Shown here: in pieces, positions 50,451 to 62,765 of the stretch
How positions within the stretch are numbered: position 1 is the first letter of the stretch
Layout of the letters: the number at the start of each line of letters is the position of its first letter
NCBI GenBank assembly: GCA_028023455.1
Contig: JAQFVV010006271.1
Coordinates: forward strand, 2,234,987 to 2,298,986
Direction: 5' to 3'
Length of the DNA: 64,000 bases
Origin: Epiperipatus broadwayi
Taxonomy: Eukaryota; Onychophora; Udeonychophora; Euonychophora; Peripatidae
The notes under the pieces: generated by a model
Databases searched by the model: none
Seen by the model: the letters and a program-made list of their open reading frames with translations, nothing else
Told to the model about the DNA's origin: nothing
Made by a program: the position numbers and the translations under genes

Positions 50451-51339
50451 TAATATATATTGTAACTAAAATATATATATATATATTATGATAGTTATTA
50501 CAAGTCTCTTATATTCAAAGTACTCATTTATAACTAAAAGGAAATATAATGACAGCCCATTTGCAACTATCATAAATATTGATCTAAGTCACTACAATCA
50601 TAAGATAAATAAATTATCTCATTTCTAAACAAACAAAATAAAATGAAAATAATCACTGGTATCATTCTCTTAAGATTTAAAATATTTGTGATATTGGCAA
50701 GTCATTGCAACTAATAAAATATACTAACCATGTAACTAGATAAATAAATATTAGTTATTGTAGCTGAATAAACATGATAGTGAAATCAATGGAGTGAATT
50801 GCACTTATCTCCATTAATATATTCTTTCAACCAAGAAAATCTCTTTTCCACATATATAAGACAGTTCATAGTCATACACACTAATGCTATTTGTAACTAC
50901 TTAAAAATAACAAAAGTTAAATATTAAATATTATCAGGTTGGAAAAGGAAATCAAACTCTTTTATTCAGTTACTTATGTACATGTGTTTCCCATGGGTGT
51001 GACTAGGTTGCCTAAACCTAGATAAAGTTCTTTCATATCTGTTCTTAGTGTACCTGGTTCAGACCCACTTGGTACATTCTTTACAACACATGCACTTGGA
51101 TGAATCAATATGACATTCTTATATTTTAGTTATGTCAATAAAACTATAAGATCCCAATACCATAAATTCTTAATACTTAACACTTTTACAGGTGTTACCA
51201 GCTCAGTTTAAGTACATTGATTTACAGATGCATAGAAGCTCTTACTAATGGCTCACAAACAAACATAGTGGGGACCATTATTTATAGATGATGATTAAAC
51301 CTGTTTATTTAATTTATTTATTCATCAGAATATAATGGT

Positions 51340-51960
51340 GATGATGATGATGATTCCAGCCCCAGATTTTGCAATTAACTCACAATAACAAATTTAGCTT
51401 TTATGAACCTATAAGCAGTTACTTGAAACCATATTATATTCAAATTAGGATTTAAATTATTAATATTCACTAGCGATGATGATGGTTATAACGAATCTCG
51501 CAACATCAAATATAGCTTTTTATAAGGTTATAAGTTTTTACTTGAAACATTATTATAGTTAAACTGTGATTGAACTATTAGTATTCACTAGTGATGAATG
51601 AATGATCATAATGAATCTCACAACATAACATGTAGCTTTTTATACACCCTTATTTACTTAAAACATTATTATACTTAAAATTTGATTTAATTACTAATAT
51701 TTATCAGTGATGATGATGGTCATAACTAATCTCACAACGTAAAATTTTAGCCTTTTGTTATAAACCTCTAATTACTTACCCAAAACATTATTATATGTAA
51801 AATGTGATCCAATGCTTAACATTTCTTAGTGATGATGATAGTCATAACCCATCGCGCAACATAAAATTTAGCTTTTGGATAAACTCTTATTTACATCATT
51901 ATATGTAAATTACGATCCAACACTTAACATTTATTAGTGATGATGAATGATTATAATTAA
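51340..51960. repeat. ~110-bp tandem repeat array, about five units
   Basis: Each unit has, in order, agtgatgatga.ggtcataa, aatctc.caacataaa, tagctttttata, tta.ttacttaaaacattattat, then a variable word and actaatattta. Units are diverged by substitutions and small indels. Confidence 0.8.
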
Positions 51961-53443
51961 ATGATAAAATTAAAAAATAACAATACTAGTAATAAGAACT
52001 CGTAAGATAAATACTGTATAATTAAATTTATTAAGATTCTTCCTTTCAATAAAACAAATTTTTAATCATCTAATTGACAGCAATTACTATTTCAATTAAA
52101 TAAGACATCATTAAAACAAAATATTAAATAGTGTATGTATAACCAAATTAAGATTAACTATATATGTATGTTCTCACCCATTTAAAAATAAGCTGCTTTA
52201 AAATGAAACAATAAAAACAAAACAAAAACATTCCCTTTAATTCTTATTCACTATTTTCCCAGCTTTATTATATATATCATAAAGGTAATAAAAATCATTC
52301 ACGCAATATGTGTGTGTTTACTTTTATATGTGTGACTCTATATACTATTAGTTTGCTCTCTTAAACAAAAGATTATTAATCACTAAGATTTTGACTTAAC
52401 TTAATTGGTGTATGTCTGTATAACCAGTCACCTACATGCACACTCATATATATATATATATATATATATATTGTGTTAAATGTTTCCCTTTATACATTTT
52501 TTTATAAATAAATTATACACATAAAAAACAAAACATTATTTAAATCTTGAGCAAGCAACTTTTATACCAAATTTAAATATGCAAATAAATAAAAAAAGAA
52601 CATTATAAAATATATTTTGACAGATTGCTCAAGTACCTTGTATAGCTCATTAGATACCAATAATAAAAGGACATATTAAATTACAATACAAAAATATTCA
52701 AAGATAATGAAACATTAAGTTTAATAACTTTAAAATGTATTTGCATGTTGTTGTGTAGTAATGATAATTAACAATACAATAAATAAACTTACTTTTAAAT
52801 GTTTATGTACTAGAAGAAGAAGAAAAGGTGTTTGTCTTATAGAAAGAATTCCAAATAATTACTTTTAATAAGTAAAAAGAAATTATTAATAAAATTTTAA
52901 AGTTACTACCCATTTTCAGATCATATTGATGTCCAAGTTGAAAACAGATGGCTCTCTTGTTTATAGCTTTGGACTGTATTGGATTTAGATAGTTTTTTTA
53001 CCATTTCAAAGTTATTACTGGCACTTTTGATCAACATAAAGAAAATTTTAAAAAAATTGATCAATAGATTAGTTGAGATTTTTGATGTGGATTTTATGCA
53101 TTCTACTTTCTTCTCTTTTTTTCTTCTTTTTACCTTTAAAGATGATGATCCTTCAATAGGCCACTGGGTGAAAAAGAAGTCTCTGAGACTGCATGTGGTA
53201 TTGGATTGGTTGATTTCAAATACAGCCATTCTTCAGGTATTAAAGAATATATATATATATAAAATACATATTTTGTGGGTTCATCCGTGTTAAAAACTTT
53301 TAATATCAATATACTGATGTTTCGACTTGGTCACACAAGCCATCCACAGAGTTATAAAAAGGTAGAAAGATGGTTGTAGAGGCGCTACAATCACTGGTTT
53401 GAATAAAACATTAAAAATCCCACCAATAGCAAAAATGTTAAAT

Positions 53444-53757
53444 TTAAGAATGTTTTTTAAAGAAATCTTTCCAAATAGGAGGAAGTTTGCACGTATCACC
53501 TCGCTTATTGATACAATCTGGCCTTTTAAGTATCTCAATGGCTTCTCTGATTTTGCATTGGTAGAGATTATCACATCTGGATATGATCCTGGTACTAGAA
53601 AAATCTATTTTATGACCTGAATCTATAGTATGGAGTGAGAGTGCTGATGATGATGAGTGTTGTTTAACTGCATTAGCATGCTCATCTCTCCTAACACTGA
53701 TGCGACGATTACTCATACCTATGTAAGAAGCTTTACAATTTTTACATGAGATGACAC
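53444..53757 (-). pseudogene. Penelope-like GIY-YIG fragment, inverted partner
   Basis: On the minus strand it encodes ISCKNCKASYIGMSNRRISV, then RRDEHANAVKQH, and the same C-terminus as its plus-strand partner. The GIY strand itself is cut at the inversion junction near 53757, so this copy is truncated further. It differs from the partner at a few residues. Confidence 0.85.
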
Positions 53758-53761
53758 ACAT

Positions 53762-54361
53762 CTGAAAGAAGAAATAAATCATATTAATAGTGTTTTATTA
53801 GCTAATAGTTATAATTACAAATTTATAAAAAAAGCCTTATTTCAAGCCCAAAATAGACAAAATAGGAAACAAAAAGATGATAAGTCAGCTATTAGGATTT
53901 GTGTTCCATATGTAAAAGGAACTACAGACAGTATCGGACATATATTAAAATGCTATAATATAGATACAGCATTTTCTGCTCATCAAAAGATCAGCAATAT
54001 AATAACCAAGCCTAAGGATTCAATCCCTCTTGAATCTCATGGTGTCTATCAAATCTCATGTAGAAATTGTAAAGCTTCTTACATAGGTATGAGTAATCGT
54101 CACATCAGTGTTAGGAGAGATGAGCATGCTAATGCAGTTAAACAACACTCATCATCATCAGCACTCTCACTCCATACTATAGATTCAGGTCATAAAATAG
54201 ATTTTTCTAGTACCAGGATCATATCCAGATGTGATAATCTCTACCAATGCAAAATCAGAGAAGCCATTGAGATACTTAAAAGGCCAGATTGTATCAATAA
54301 GCGAGATGATACGTGCAAACTTCCTCCTATTTGGAAAGATTTCTTTAACAAACATTCTTAA
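53762..54361 (+). pseudogene. Penelope-like C-terminal part with GIY-YIG endonuclease
   Basis: The frame is open from 53762 and lacks its N-terminus. It starts LKEEINHINSVLLANSY, the linker after the reverse transcriptase. RICVPYVKGTTDSIGHIL follows, and then the endonuclease: HGVYQISCRNC (GIY strand), KASYIGMSN (YIG), ISVRRDEHA (Arg and Glu/His region) and SGHKIDF. It ends ..CKLPPIWKDFF, with the stop at 54359-54361. No stop or frameshift is seen. The endonuclease would nick target DNA for Penelope insertion, but without RT this copy cannot move alone. Confidence 0.85.
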
Positions 54362-55570
54362 ATTTAACATTTTTGCTATTGGTGGGATTTTTAATGTTTT
54401 ATTCAAACCAGTGATTGTAGCGCCTCTACAACCATCTTTCTACCTTTTTATAACTCTATGGATGGCTTGTGTGACCAAGTCGAAACGTTAGTATATTGAT
54501 ATTAAAAGTTTTTAACACGGATGAACCCGCAAAATATGTATTTTATATATTTAACCCATGCAAATCTTCGTTTTAACATATATATATATATATGAGGTTA
54601 CAGACAAACCATTGAACTCAGTTGTTACAGATCCTTGGAGAACAAAATAGTGGTTAACACTGCATTCTTTCTCTCTCAGCTAACAATATATATAAAGAAT
54701 GAATCCATCTCCTTCCCTTTCAAAATAGCAATTGGTGCACTTTCCTTATACCACTATTTTACTGTTCAGCTTCTTTTAGGGACTCAATCTTTATCAATCT
54801 GTCCAGAATAGCTTAACTGCTAAAATGTTTATATATCAGCACAATCTATATTATTTAAAGCAAGATTTTAACATTTTTTGCTTTCACTTTTCATTGAAGA
54901 AAAAAAAATTATGCTCCTAAAAGCTTAAAAGAGATTGACTGTGGATCAACTGAATATTGACCCATGTTGAATTGACCATTCACCCTCCCCCTTTGTCTCA
55001 CCCAGGTCTTTATATGCCTCAGCATTCTGCAAAATCCTAGCCCTCCAAGGTTGAAGTTCATCCATCTGTCACTTCAGAAAGAAAACAGAATCCAAAACTG
55101 ATAACAATTAATGGTCAAGTAACAAAAAAAAATTAATGACTATTTATTCTGTCAAAGCATTTTTTTCCTTTTTGACAATTGAAAATTTAGAGAACAGAAA
55201 AGAATAAAATTAAAATTTATGTGCAAATAAAATATAAGCATCTCTGATTTAACACATTCATACTTTCACTTCAGACAAGCACATGTGCTTTTCAGGCCAT
55301 TAATTTTCTGACTTATAGATATGATCCTTAGCCTGATTTACTTTAAAGAAAAACTAAGCTATATAATGACACTGCTTTATTTAATATAATAGACTAATGC
55401 AACTAATATTATTTTTTATAATATTCATTTTCTCACTACTGCTTATTAATAAATATTAGTTATTAATATCTATATTATATACACACAAAGATATATAATA
55501 AAGAAAATCTTTTTTTCTGATTTATTAATATACGTGTGGGAATGAGATCCTATTCCTACAATATATATAT

Positions 55571-55865
55571 TGTAATGGAACATACTTTTACTCCATTATA
55601 CCAATCATCAGTTAACTGGGACCAACAGTTTGTGGTTCCAAATGTAAAGGACAATATATCATATAAACATATTATACCTCAAATGTAATGGAACGTCAAT
55701 ATATGAAAAGAAAATAATGCTTCAAACATTGGATGATAAATGTAATGGAATATATATAATCTAAATGAATCCAATTGTTGAGAAAGCCTAATATAATAAA
55801 TTGTATAATTTAAATGAAGAAAGACAAAATTATCCCAGTTATATTTAAATAAATTGTTTATATGC
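55571..55865. repeat. Element B left terminal repeat
   Basis: On the plus strand this is nearly the reverse complement of about 61873-62165, including the words ccaatcatcagttaactggg, caaacattggatgat and aattatcccagttatattt. Four TGTAAtGGA words occur within it, at about 55571, 55645, 55685 and 55738. Confidence 0.85.
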
Positions 55866-57960
55866 CCTTTCAACTAGCTATACATGAAATAAATCTAAAA
55901 TCATAGAGAGCAATGAGATCTATCACTATAATTTATTTTCAAGATTGATATGACTAACTAATCAAATATATATCAGAAACAAAGGGAATTCTATTAAATC
56001 CAATATACACATCTATTATGTAAATTTATGTATATCTAAACATATCAATGAATAATAATATGTGTAAGTGGCCTAAAGACTAAACAATAAGTGAAATATG
56101 AAGTTATCCTCTATTAAATTGTGAATTCAATTAATTTCATAATGACTCTGGCATTAAAAGAAAAATAAGAATAAAATATTAATACTCTTTCAAATAAATT
56201 ACAAAGGCATTACTTATAAAACAAATAGTACATCCTTTATTTTTATATTAGGGTTTAATTTTAGGTAATATCAATGTTTTAAATACAAACCCAAATAATA
56301 AATATACATATATACTTGCAATAAGTATATATATTAAATAGATAAAGACATATCTGTGCTTAACAAGTAGGTATTAATATAAATACAAATCCATATTTAT
56401 ATTTTTCAGATATTTAAAATAATAATAAAAAAAATATTATATACAGCAAATATATATAAATTATTGTTTTGGTATGCATAAGAATCATTATATAAAGTTA
56501 AAAAAAAATGGAAATAAATTAATAATAAAACAATTTTTATAATACAAATTTGCGAATATAAATTTACTTATTAAAATATACATAACAACTCATATGCAAC
56601 CCAAACTTATAAGCCATACTTTAAGATTTTAAATTACTTAAGTGTTAATTTTGACACCTGTTAAATGTTTATTGCTGTTAGAAAACAAGACGCTTGAATT
56701 GAATATTTATAAAACGTTATATTTTTATAATGAAAAATAAAAGTAAACAAAAATATCGATCTCAAAAATATATTTATATATCATTTATACATATAAAATT
56801 ATTGACTACCTTTCAAAGTTCACATGTCTAGTTTTCCTTCAAAAGTCAACTTATTCCATTGTTTTATTTCTTTATCCGTTTAATATTAGAATGCATTCTA
56901 GTTAAAGTGAAGAAACTATCACGTTAGAGAAAATTGTCAATTCTTGGATGTATGTATATTTTTATCCTTCTAAAATTTCTTTCCTTGAAAAGTAAATAAA
57001 TAAATTGAAATGTTAAATCCAATATATTAATTCTAGTTACCTCCAGATTATTATTAGATTGACCATTATAGATTCCAGATAGCTATGTCAAATTTCGGCT
57101 TCAAACGCGATGAAATTCATGTATTGAAATTTGCCTAGTTTTTCTTTTTAAACTGCCTTGGAATAAATGAAAGAAAATGGTGCAGCCTCTTGGCTGTGAT
57201 ATATCTCTATTAGCCTGTCATGATTTATGTATTTACCATAGAAATCTATCTTATTCCAATATTCTGAAGAATGGTAATTTCAAAGAAACAAAGTACAACA
57301 AAATTTTATCCTTTTGTTTTTTTAATCACTATCCTAATAATAATGGCCTTTTTTTTGTTGTTGTTGTTCCATGTGCTAGCAAATGCTGTTTTGAAAACCA
57401 TAGTTACACATGTTTTATTTTAAACAATTAACATTAAAAAAAATAAAATATCAAGCATATATATATAAAAAATATTAAATTGAAAATTTATTTGACAGCT
57501 TTAAAAATATATATATATAAATAATAATATTGCATTTTTTTAATAATCACCGCAAATAAAATAATTTTTTATATAATCAACAATTTATATGTCTTTATTT
57601 ATTTATAATAATTAAATATTCATAACGATGTAGCATCAACATATAAATAAAATAATAACTTCAAACAATAACTATACCTAATAACCATAAACAATGATAA
57701 TACTTCATATATAAACATCAACTCAAAGAGATTTTTTTTTATAACAAATGATAATTTTTAAAATATAGATAGACTTATCTATATTTACAATACCCCCTAA
57801 TCCACTGAAAAAAAAATGTCTTTGCAAATAACTAATTAATTATGAGATATTGAAAAACTTCTCAAATTTGTAATCTTTCTAAGGACTAACATGGTTTAAA
57901 GAATATTATTTTTCTTATTAATAACCATATTCATTTATTTATATCTATCTTTCAGATCAT
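55866..57960. other. Element B interior, non-coding side
   Basis: AT-rich, with (TA)n runs near 56330, 57463 and 57512. An 84-codon frame at 57177-57431 has no recognisable domain. Nothing supports a gene. Confidence 0.4.
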
Positions 57961-58069
57961 CTAGATATTTGTCCAAGTTTTCTTTAAAAAAAAAAAATAA
58001 TCAAAAGTGCCTTTTTAATTCTTCTTGAAAAGAATTTCCAGTATGTTGAATTCTGTGAAGAAATTTGCT

Positions 58070-58493
58070 TTAATTTACAAGATTTTTATATAATGTTTTC
58101 GTATAATTCAATTGCTTTTGAATAATTTTGAGATAAGTATCTAAAGATTTTGCTATGAACTCCTTAGATTCTGCATCTATATCGTTTACATAAATAGTAA
58201 CTTGATCATAAGCACTAACATAATTCTTAACTTTATCAATAACAGTTGCTATTTTATCAGATAATCTTACCTTTCCTTTGACTATCTTTATAAACATTGT
58301 CAACTTGAGTAAGTCTTTATTTTACTTCACTTGTTCTACGTTCAATTAAAAACAATTCTCTGGGCAATCTTGAATGGTATTCATTCAAATTTTCCAAATA
58401 ATCCTTTAAAAATCACAAATCAGATAGATATGATACAACTTCAACATTAAAGAATTCTTGAAAATCATTTTGTTTTACACCATTAATATTATC
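58070..58493 (-). pseudogene. Downstream continuation of the element B gag-like ORF
   Basis: Past the stop of the main frame the minus strand still encodes plausible charged helical protein, such as NDFQEFFNVEVVSYLSDL and LENLNEYHSRLPREL. It then leads into a 77-codon open piece with KGKVRLSDKIATVIDKV. Several stops interrupt it. It may be the ancestral C-terminus of the gag-like protein, with no domain that I recognise. Confidence 0.4.
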
Positions 58494-59738
58494 CTATTCT
58501 ATATTAATTCTTTTCAGTTTAACTTTATATTTACTTAAATCTCTTTCCTTAGCTATATTTTCTCGAAGAAAATCTTTATTAATCATATCCTCACTTATTA
58601 TTTTAAGTTTAATTTTAGCTTTGCCAATTTCTTTTTCCTCATCAATCATCCTTCTACCAAGATTCAGATCAAAGATCTTTTTACTCAATCTTTTAAATTT
58701 TACTTTTGCTTTCCCTACATCTCTTTCCTTGTCAATATTCTCTCTAAGAAAATCAATATTATTTATCATTCCTTCTACAACTTTAAGTTTAACTTTTGCT
58801 TTGCCTACTTTCATCCTTCTATTACAATTTTCATAAAGAAAATTCTCTTTAAATTTCTTTACCTTTTTATTTCTCTCAAATTTCAATAAGATATATCTTA
58901 CTAAATTTGTCCTGCTGGCATATTTGTAAAATAAGTCATTTCTATTGCAACAATGGTACAAATTACCACTCAAATATTTATGTTCTAATATATATAAAAA
59001 TATGCTTTCTTTGTACCACACAAAATTACCATGATACTGTTCTTTATATTGACTTTGATAAACACATTCTGTTCTTTCTAGTAATTTTTGAGAGTTAATT
59101 TTAATCTTTTCTGGTGAACTTAATTCAACTTCTAAAGTTTGAACACTTTCATTCATTTTATTATAATGCATTTTTATTTCTCCTAACTCTAGAGCACTAA
59201 TGTTTAACCATTGAAAACCTAACTGTCCAATTTCTAAATTCTCAACAGTGTCCTTTAATCTTTCACAACTTAATTCTACTTCTTCTGATTGCTTTTGTGA
59301 ATTTAATTTTATTTCTAAGGATTTATCAACTATTTTAACACATTCTTCATTTTCATTTATATTTTTACTAATCACTTCAATGGGTTCTTTATGAGCTTTT
59401 GTATCTATACCCATAACACTATCATCTACCAAAGCATTTGATGCAACTTTTAATTCTCTGACAAGTTCATCAGAATTGGTTTTCATCTCAGCTCTAAGTA
59501 CCTCTTTTAGTTCATCAGAGTTGGTTTTTAAACTAGACTCTAGTTTTTGGGAAAGTTCATCAGAATTAGTTTTTAATCTTGACTCTAGTTTCTCAGAGTT
59601 GGTTTTTAATATAACATCTACTTTCTGTAAAAATTCATGAGGTTCTTTTTAACATCTCTATAAAATCTGCTTTAAATTTCTCCATAATATCTCTTAAATC
59701 ATAATTATCACTAACTAGCATTTCATTACTATTATCCA
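58494..59738 (-). pseudogene. Gag-like repeat protein of element B, one frameshift
   Basis: An ATG at about 59738 opens MDNSNEMLVSDNYDLRDIM. An extra base in an A run near 59655 shifts frame, after which 330 codons are open from the Met at 59486. Upstream of that Met the shifted frame gives tandem LKTNSDEL-type units (about four), so the N-terminus is a short-repeat coiled coil like that of element A. A cysteine pair (YHCCNRND) sits mid-protein. The C-terminal 120 residues hold four ~31-residue repeats around GKAKVKLK and NIDFLREN. Function is inferred as gag-like from position only. Confidence 0.55.
58500..58860 (-). repeat. Four ~93-bp in-frame repeats in the element B ORF
   Basis: The protein units contain RMKVGKAKVKLKVVEGMIN, DKERDVGKAKVKFKRLSK, DEEKEIGKAKIKLKIISEDM and AKERDLSKYKVKLKRIN. 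They alternate with xDFLRENI spacers. The units keep frame and charge while diverging at DNA level. Confidence 0.8.
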
Positions 59739-60002
59739 TTATTACTAGTATTGTAATATTATATACTCATATAAAAAAAAATCTAAGATATATATATATT
59801 TCTATGTAGTAATTACCACAGATTAAGGGCTCACCATCTCCAATCAATATCCCAACAAGCAATTACTCAACTAAGCAAAGTACAAGTCCTTTAATTTTAT
59901 TATTCATAGTAGCTACCCGACAATCTAAATTTCAGTTGTTAGAACTCATAAACTTATTGGCTTATAAAAAGTCTCTTCTATCACTATAAAATTAATAAAT
60001 TT

Positions 60003-60140
<138 letters not shown>

Positions 60141-60599
60141 TAACAACTGATATCACTAAATAACATTTATTTATATTTAATGATAATAAATATTCTACAC
60201 TTATACCATATTGAAATGTGGAAATTTCATATCAAATTCAATATAACCTTGAAATATTTAAAATACAACTAAATGTTCACATGCCTTAGAAATAACTAAT
60301 TTGATAATATAGTGAGACAACTTTCTCATTCAAAATAATGGTAGTTAAATATAAAATGCTTAAATTGATGCCTATAAATTTTCTGGACCTTAAAACTTAA
60401 TACCATTTTATATACATAAAAAAAAAATCAACTTCACTAATTATTAACTTTTGTGCCCAAAATATTTTACTAAAATTGTACTAATGCAATTTATTATCAA
60501 CAAACATTCACTAACTGAACTTCATGTTTAAAAGTCACTTATAATGGAAAATATAACATTGATATGCTTGTTTTCAAACTCTAATTGATAATCAATGTA

Positions 60600-61010
60600 A
60601 TAGATTATTTGTCACCAAGAATAGTCAATTAACCGAGCCCCGAAGTTTGGTGCTATATATTTATGTTATATACTCACCCATTCCTCTAAAGATCTGACAG
60701 ATACTGACAGCCAAAAGATTGATTAGCACTTCACAACTTTGATATAGATAAAAGAATTCAATCACCACTTCCAAAGCATACAATGTTTCATGAACACTTA
60801 GATGATTATCACATTTCATTCTATCCAAGCTACTACAACCCATAATAATTTTCTGAAAACACTATTACACTGCCCTGCTTACATCCAAGTCTTAGGGGCT
60901 ATTATTTATAAAATATTTCCTTGCTCATCTTTATGAGTCTTAGAGGCAAATATTATACATATATCAAAAATAAGTATACCTTACTCTCTCTGGAGTCTTA
61001 AAGGTAAAAT
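60600..61010 (-). repeat. Element B leader: isolated PBS-like unit and short repeats
   Basis: At about 60630-60660 the minus strand reads GCACCAAACTTCGGGGCTCG, the best match in this window to a tRNA-Lys-type PBS, but without an LTR next to it. Three spaced copies of the agtcttaggggct word follow (about 60889, 60944 and 60993) with variants agaggc and aaaggt. The first matches a word in element A at 6426. Confidence 0.5.
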
Positions 61011-61524
61011 CATGGCAGGACTACTGTTAACTGCTTCATGATAAATAATAACAAACATCAAAATTTGGGTTGAAGCAGTAAATGAGATCAATCAATCACA
61101 AGTGACATGAATGCATCACATCCTCAAGACAATGACAAAAATTCCCCATCCAACATCAATTCTTGCAACAGAACCAACCAAACTCCAACAATCAAATATC
61201 CAATCTAACCCTCAAAATTATAGATTTTCTACAACATAAACTTTCTAAATTTGGACAAAATTATTACGCTATAATTTAACACTATCAATATAATTTTTAA
61301 ATTGAAATTAAACTGCTTCATGACTATATTTATCTTTCATCATTAAAAAAAATACAATAACAGTAACAATCACCATCTAAACATAAGGCCAAAATATTTC
61401 CATTTATATAAAAAAAAAAAAAAATAAACACACAAAAATGCTTCTCTTTCTTTAAACTATACATCTCATATCAATAAATATACTACACATCTCTCAGGTA
61501 TGTGGGGTATTTCAAACCCTAATT

Positions 61525-61556
61525 AGCTTATTTCGAGCCCTAGTTGTTGCGCCAAA
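61525..61556 (-). promoter_or_regulatory. PBS-like site of element B
   Basis: Read on the minus strand, TTTGGCGCAACAACTAGGGC follows directly after the CATTACA end of the terminal block. A TGG start two bases from an LTR CA end is the standard PBS arrangement. Similarity to TGGCGCCCAACGTGGGGC is partial. Confidence 0.6.
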
Positions 61557-61882
61557 TGTAATGGAATGTACTTGCTGCATTCCATTTAAATTGAAGAAAG
61601 AAGGCCCCAAACATTGGGAAAGCCAAATATAATGGAATGTATCTTTATATGATCTCAAATGAAAATAAACATATGAACTTTTGCAACAATAATCATTAGT
61701 TAACCAAGCCCCTAACTTTGATACACCAAATGTAATGAATAATTAAACGAACATATTATGTTGACCACATTGTGGCGTCCAAATGTAATGGAACATACTT
61801 TTTACTCCATTATACCAATCATCAGTTAACTGGGACCAACAGTTTGTGGTGCCAAATGTAATGGACAATATATCATATAAAC
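61557..61882 (+). repeat. Palindrome arm 1 with iterated LTR-end/PBS units
   Basis: This 326-base arm is the almost exact reverse complement of 62070-62395. Within it the word ccaaatgtaatgga or a close variant occurs at about 61552, 61610, 61722, 61782 and 61852. On the minus strand each occurrence is an LTR-like end CATTACA followed by TTTGG and a different PBS-like word, for example TTTGGACGCCACAATGTGG and TTTGGCACCACAAACTGTTG. Confidence 0.9.
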
Positions 61883-62069
61883 AATTTATTTAAATATAAC
61901 TGGGATAATTTTGTCTTTCTTCATTTAAATTATACAATTTATTATATTAGGCTTTCTCAACAATTGGATTCATTTAGATTATATATATTCCATTACGTTT
62001 ATCATCCAATGTTTGAAGCATTATTTTCTTCTCATATATTGACGTTCCATTACATTTGAGGTATAAAAT

Positions 62070-62392
62070 GTTTATATGATATATTGTCCATTACATTTGG
62101 CACCACAAACTGTTGGTCCCAGTTAACTGATGATTGGTATAATGGAGTAAAAAGTATGTTCCATTACATTTGGACGCCACAACGTGGTCAGCATAATATG
62201 TTCGTTTAATTATTCATTACATTTGGTGTATCAAAGTTAGGGGCTTGGTTAACTAATGATTATTGTTGCAAAAGTTCATATGTTTATTTTCATTTGAGAT
62301 CATATAAAGATACATTCCATTATATTTGGCTTTCCCAATGTTTGGGGCCTTCTTTCTTCAATTTAAATGGAATGCAGCAAGTACATTCCATT

Positions 62393-62395
<3 letters not shown>
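62070..62395 (-). repeat. Palindrome arm 2, terminal end of element B
   Basis: Reverse complement of arm 1, separated from it by a 187-base centre (61883-62069). The match is near-perfect by eye, with changes such as cacattgtgg against the complement of cacaacgtgg. The arm ends at (TA)n. The centre is itself the inverted partner of 55672-55858 at the other end of the element. Confidence 0.92.

Positions 62396-62460
<65 letters not shown>
62396..62460. repeat. (TA)n microsatellite
   Basis: Two TA runs separated by aatatg. They abut the right end of element B on one side and a small foldback element on the other. Confidence 0.93.
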
Positions 62461-62461
<1 letters not shown>

Positions 62462-62495
62462 ACATTACAAGCATAAAGCTAAACTAGTCAATATA

Positions 62496-62745
62496 AAATC
62501 AAAACTACCCCAAATCTAAAATTAAACCAGACCAGCATAAAAATAATATTAAAACACAACCTAATGTTTCACTGCTACAAGCAGACTTCTCAAGTGTAAA
62601 GAACTACAAAAAAACCACACATTATATATACTATTAAAAACTACCCACAAATCCATTCACTTCCCATCCACCCTTAATATTAATATTATTAATATTATTT
62701 TTATGCTGGTCTGGTTTAATTTTAGATTTGGGGTAGTTTTGATTT
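62496..62745. mobile_element. Small foldback (MITE-like) element
   Basis: Arms 62496-62550 and 62691-62745 are near-perfect inverted repeats (aatcaaaactaccccaaatc, then taaaattaaaccagaccagc, then ataaaaataatatta). The loop is about 140 bases without coding content. The right arm is followed by (TA)n. Confidence 0.85.
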
Positions 62746-62765
62746 GATATATATATATATATATT

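Larger units (their letters stand above)
53252..54560. mobile_element. Head-to-head pair of Penelope-like element fragments
   Basis: Inverted arms at about 53262-53755 and 54047-54541 are nearly identical. Each encodes the same GIY-YIG tail and ends outward in aacacggatgaaccc. The centre (53756-54046) belongs only to the plus copy, giving its extra upstream coding part. Partial head-to-head copies are a known arrangement for Penelope-like retroelements. The pair interrupts region C copy 2. Confidence 0.85.
50461..55560. repeat. Region C, long LTR-like direct repeat copy 2
   Basis: The partner of 45155-49703 starts TGTAACTAAAAT and ends TTCCTACA, with (AT)n beyond both ends. It carries a ~1.3-kb Penelope-like insertion at 53252-54560. 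Without that insertion it is about 3.8 kb. Element B begins after only ten further AT bases, so three elements are packed end to end across AT tracts. Confidence 0.65.

Noticed and set aside
57177-57431. 84-codon ORF inside element B as a second protein
   Set aside because: It is on the opposite strand to the gag-like ORF and has no recognisable motif or repeat.
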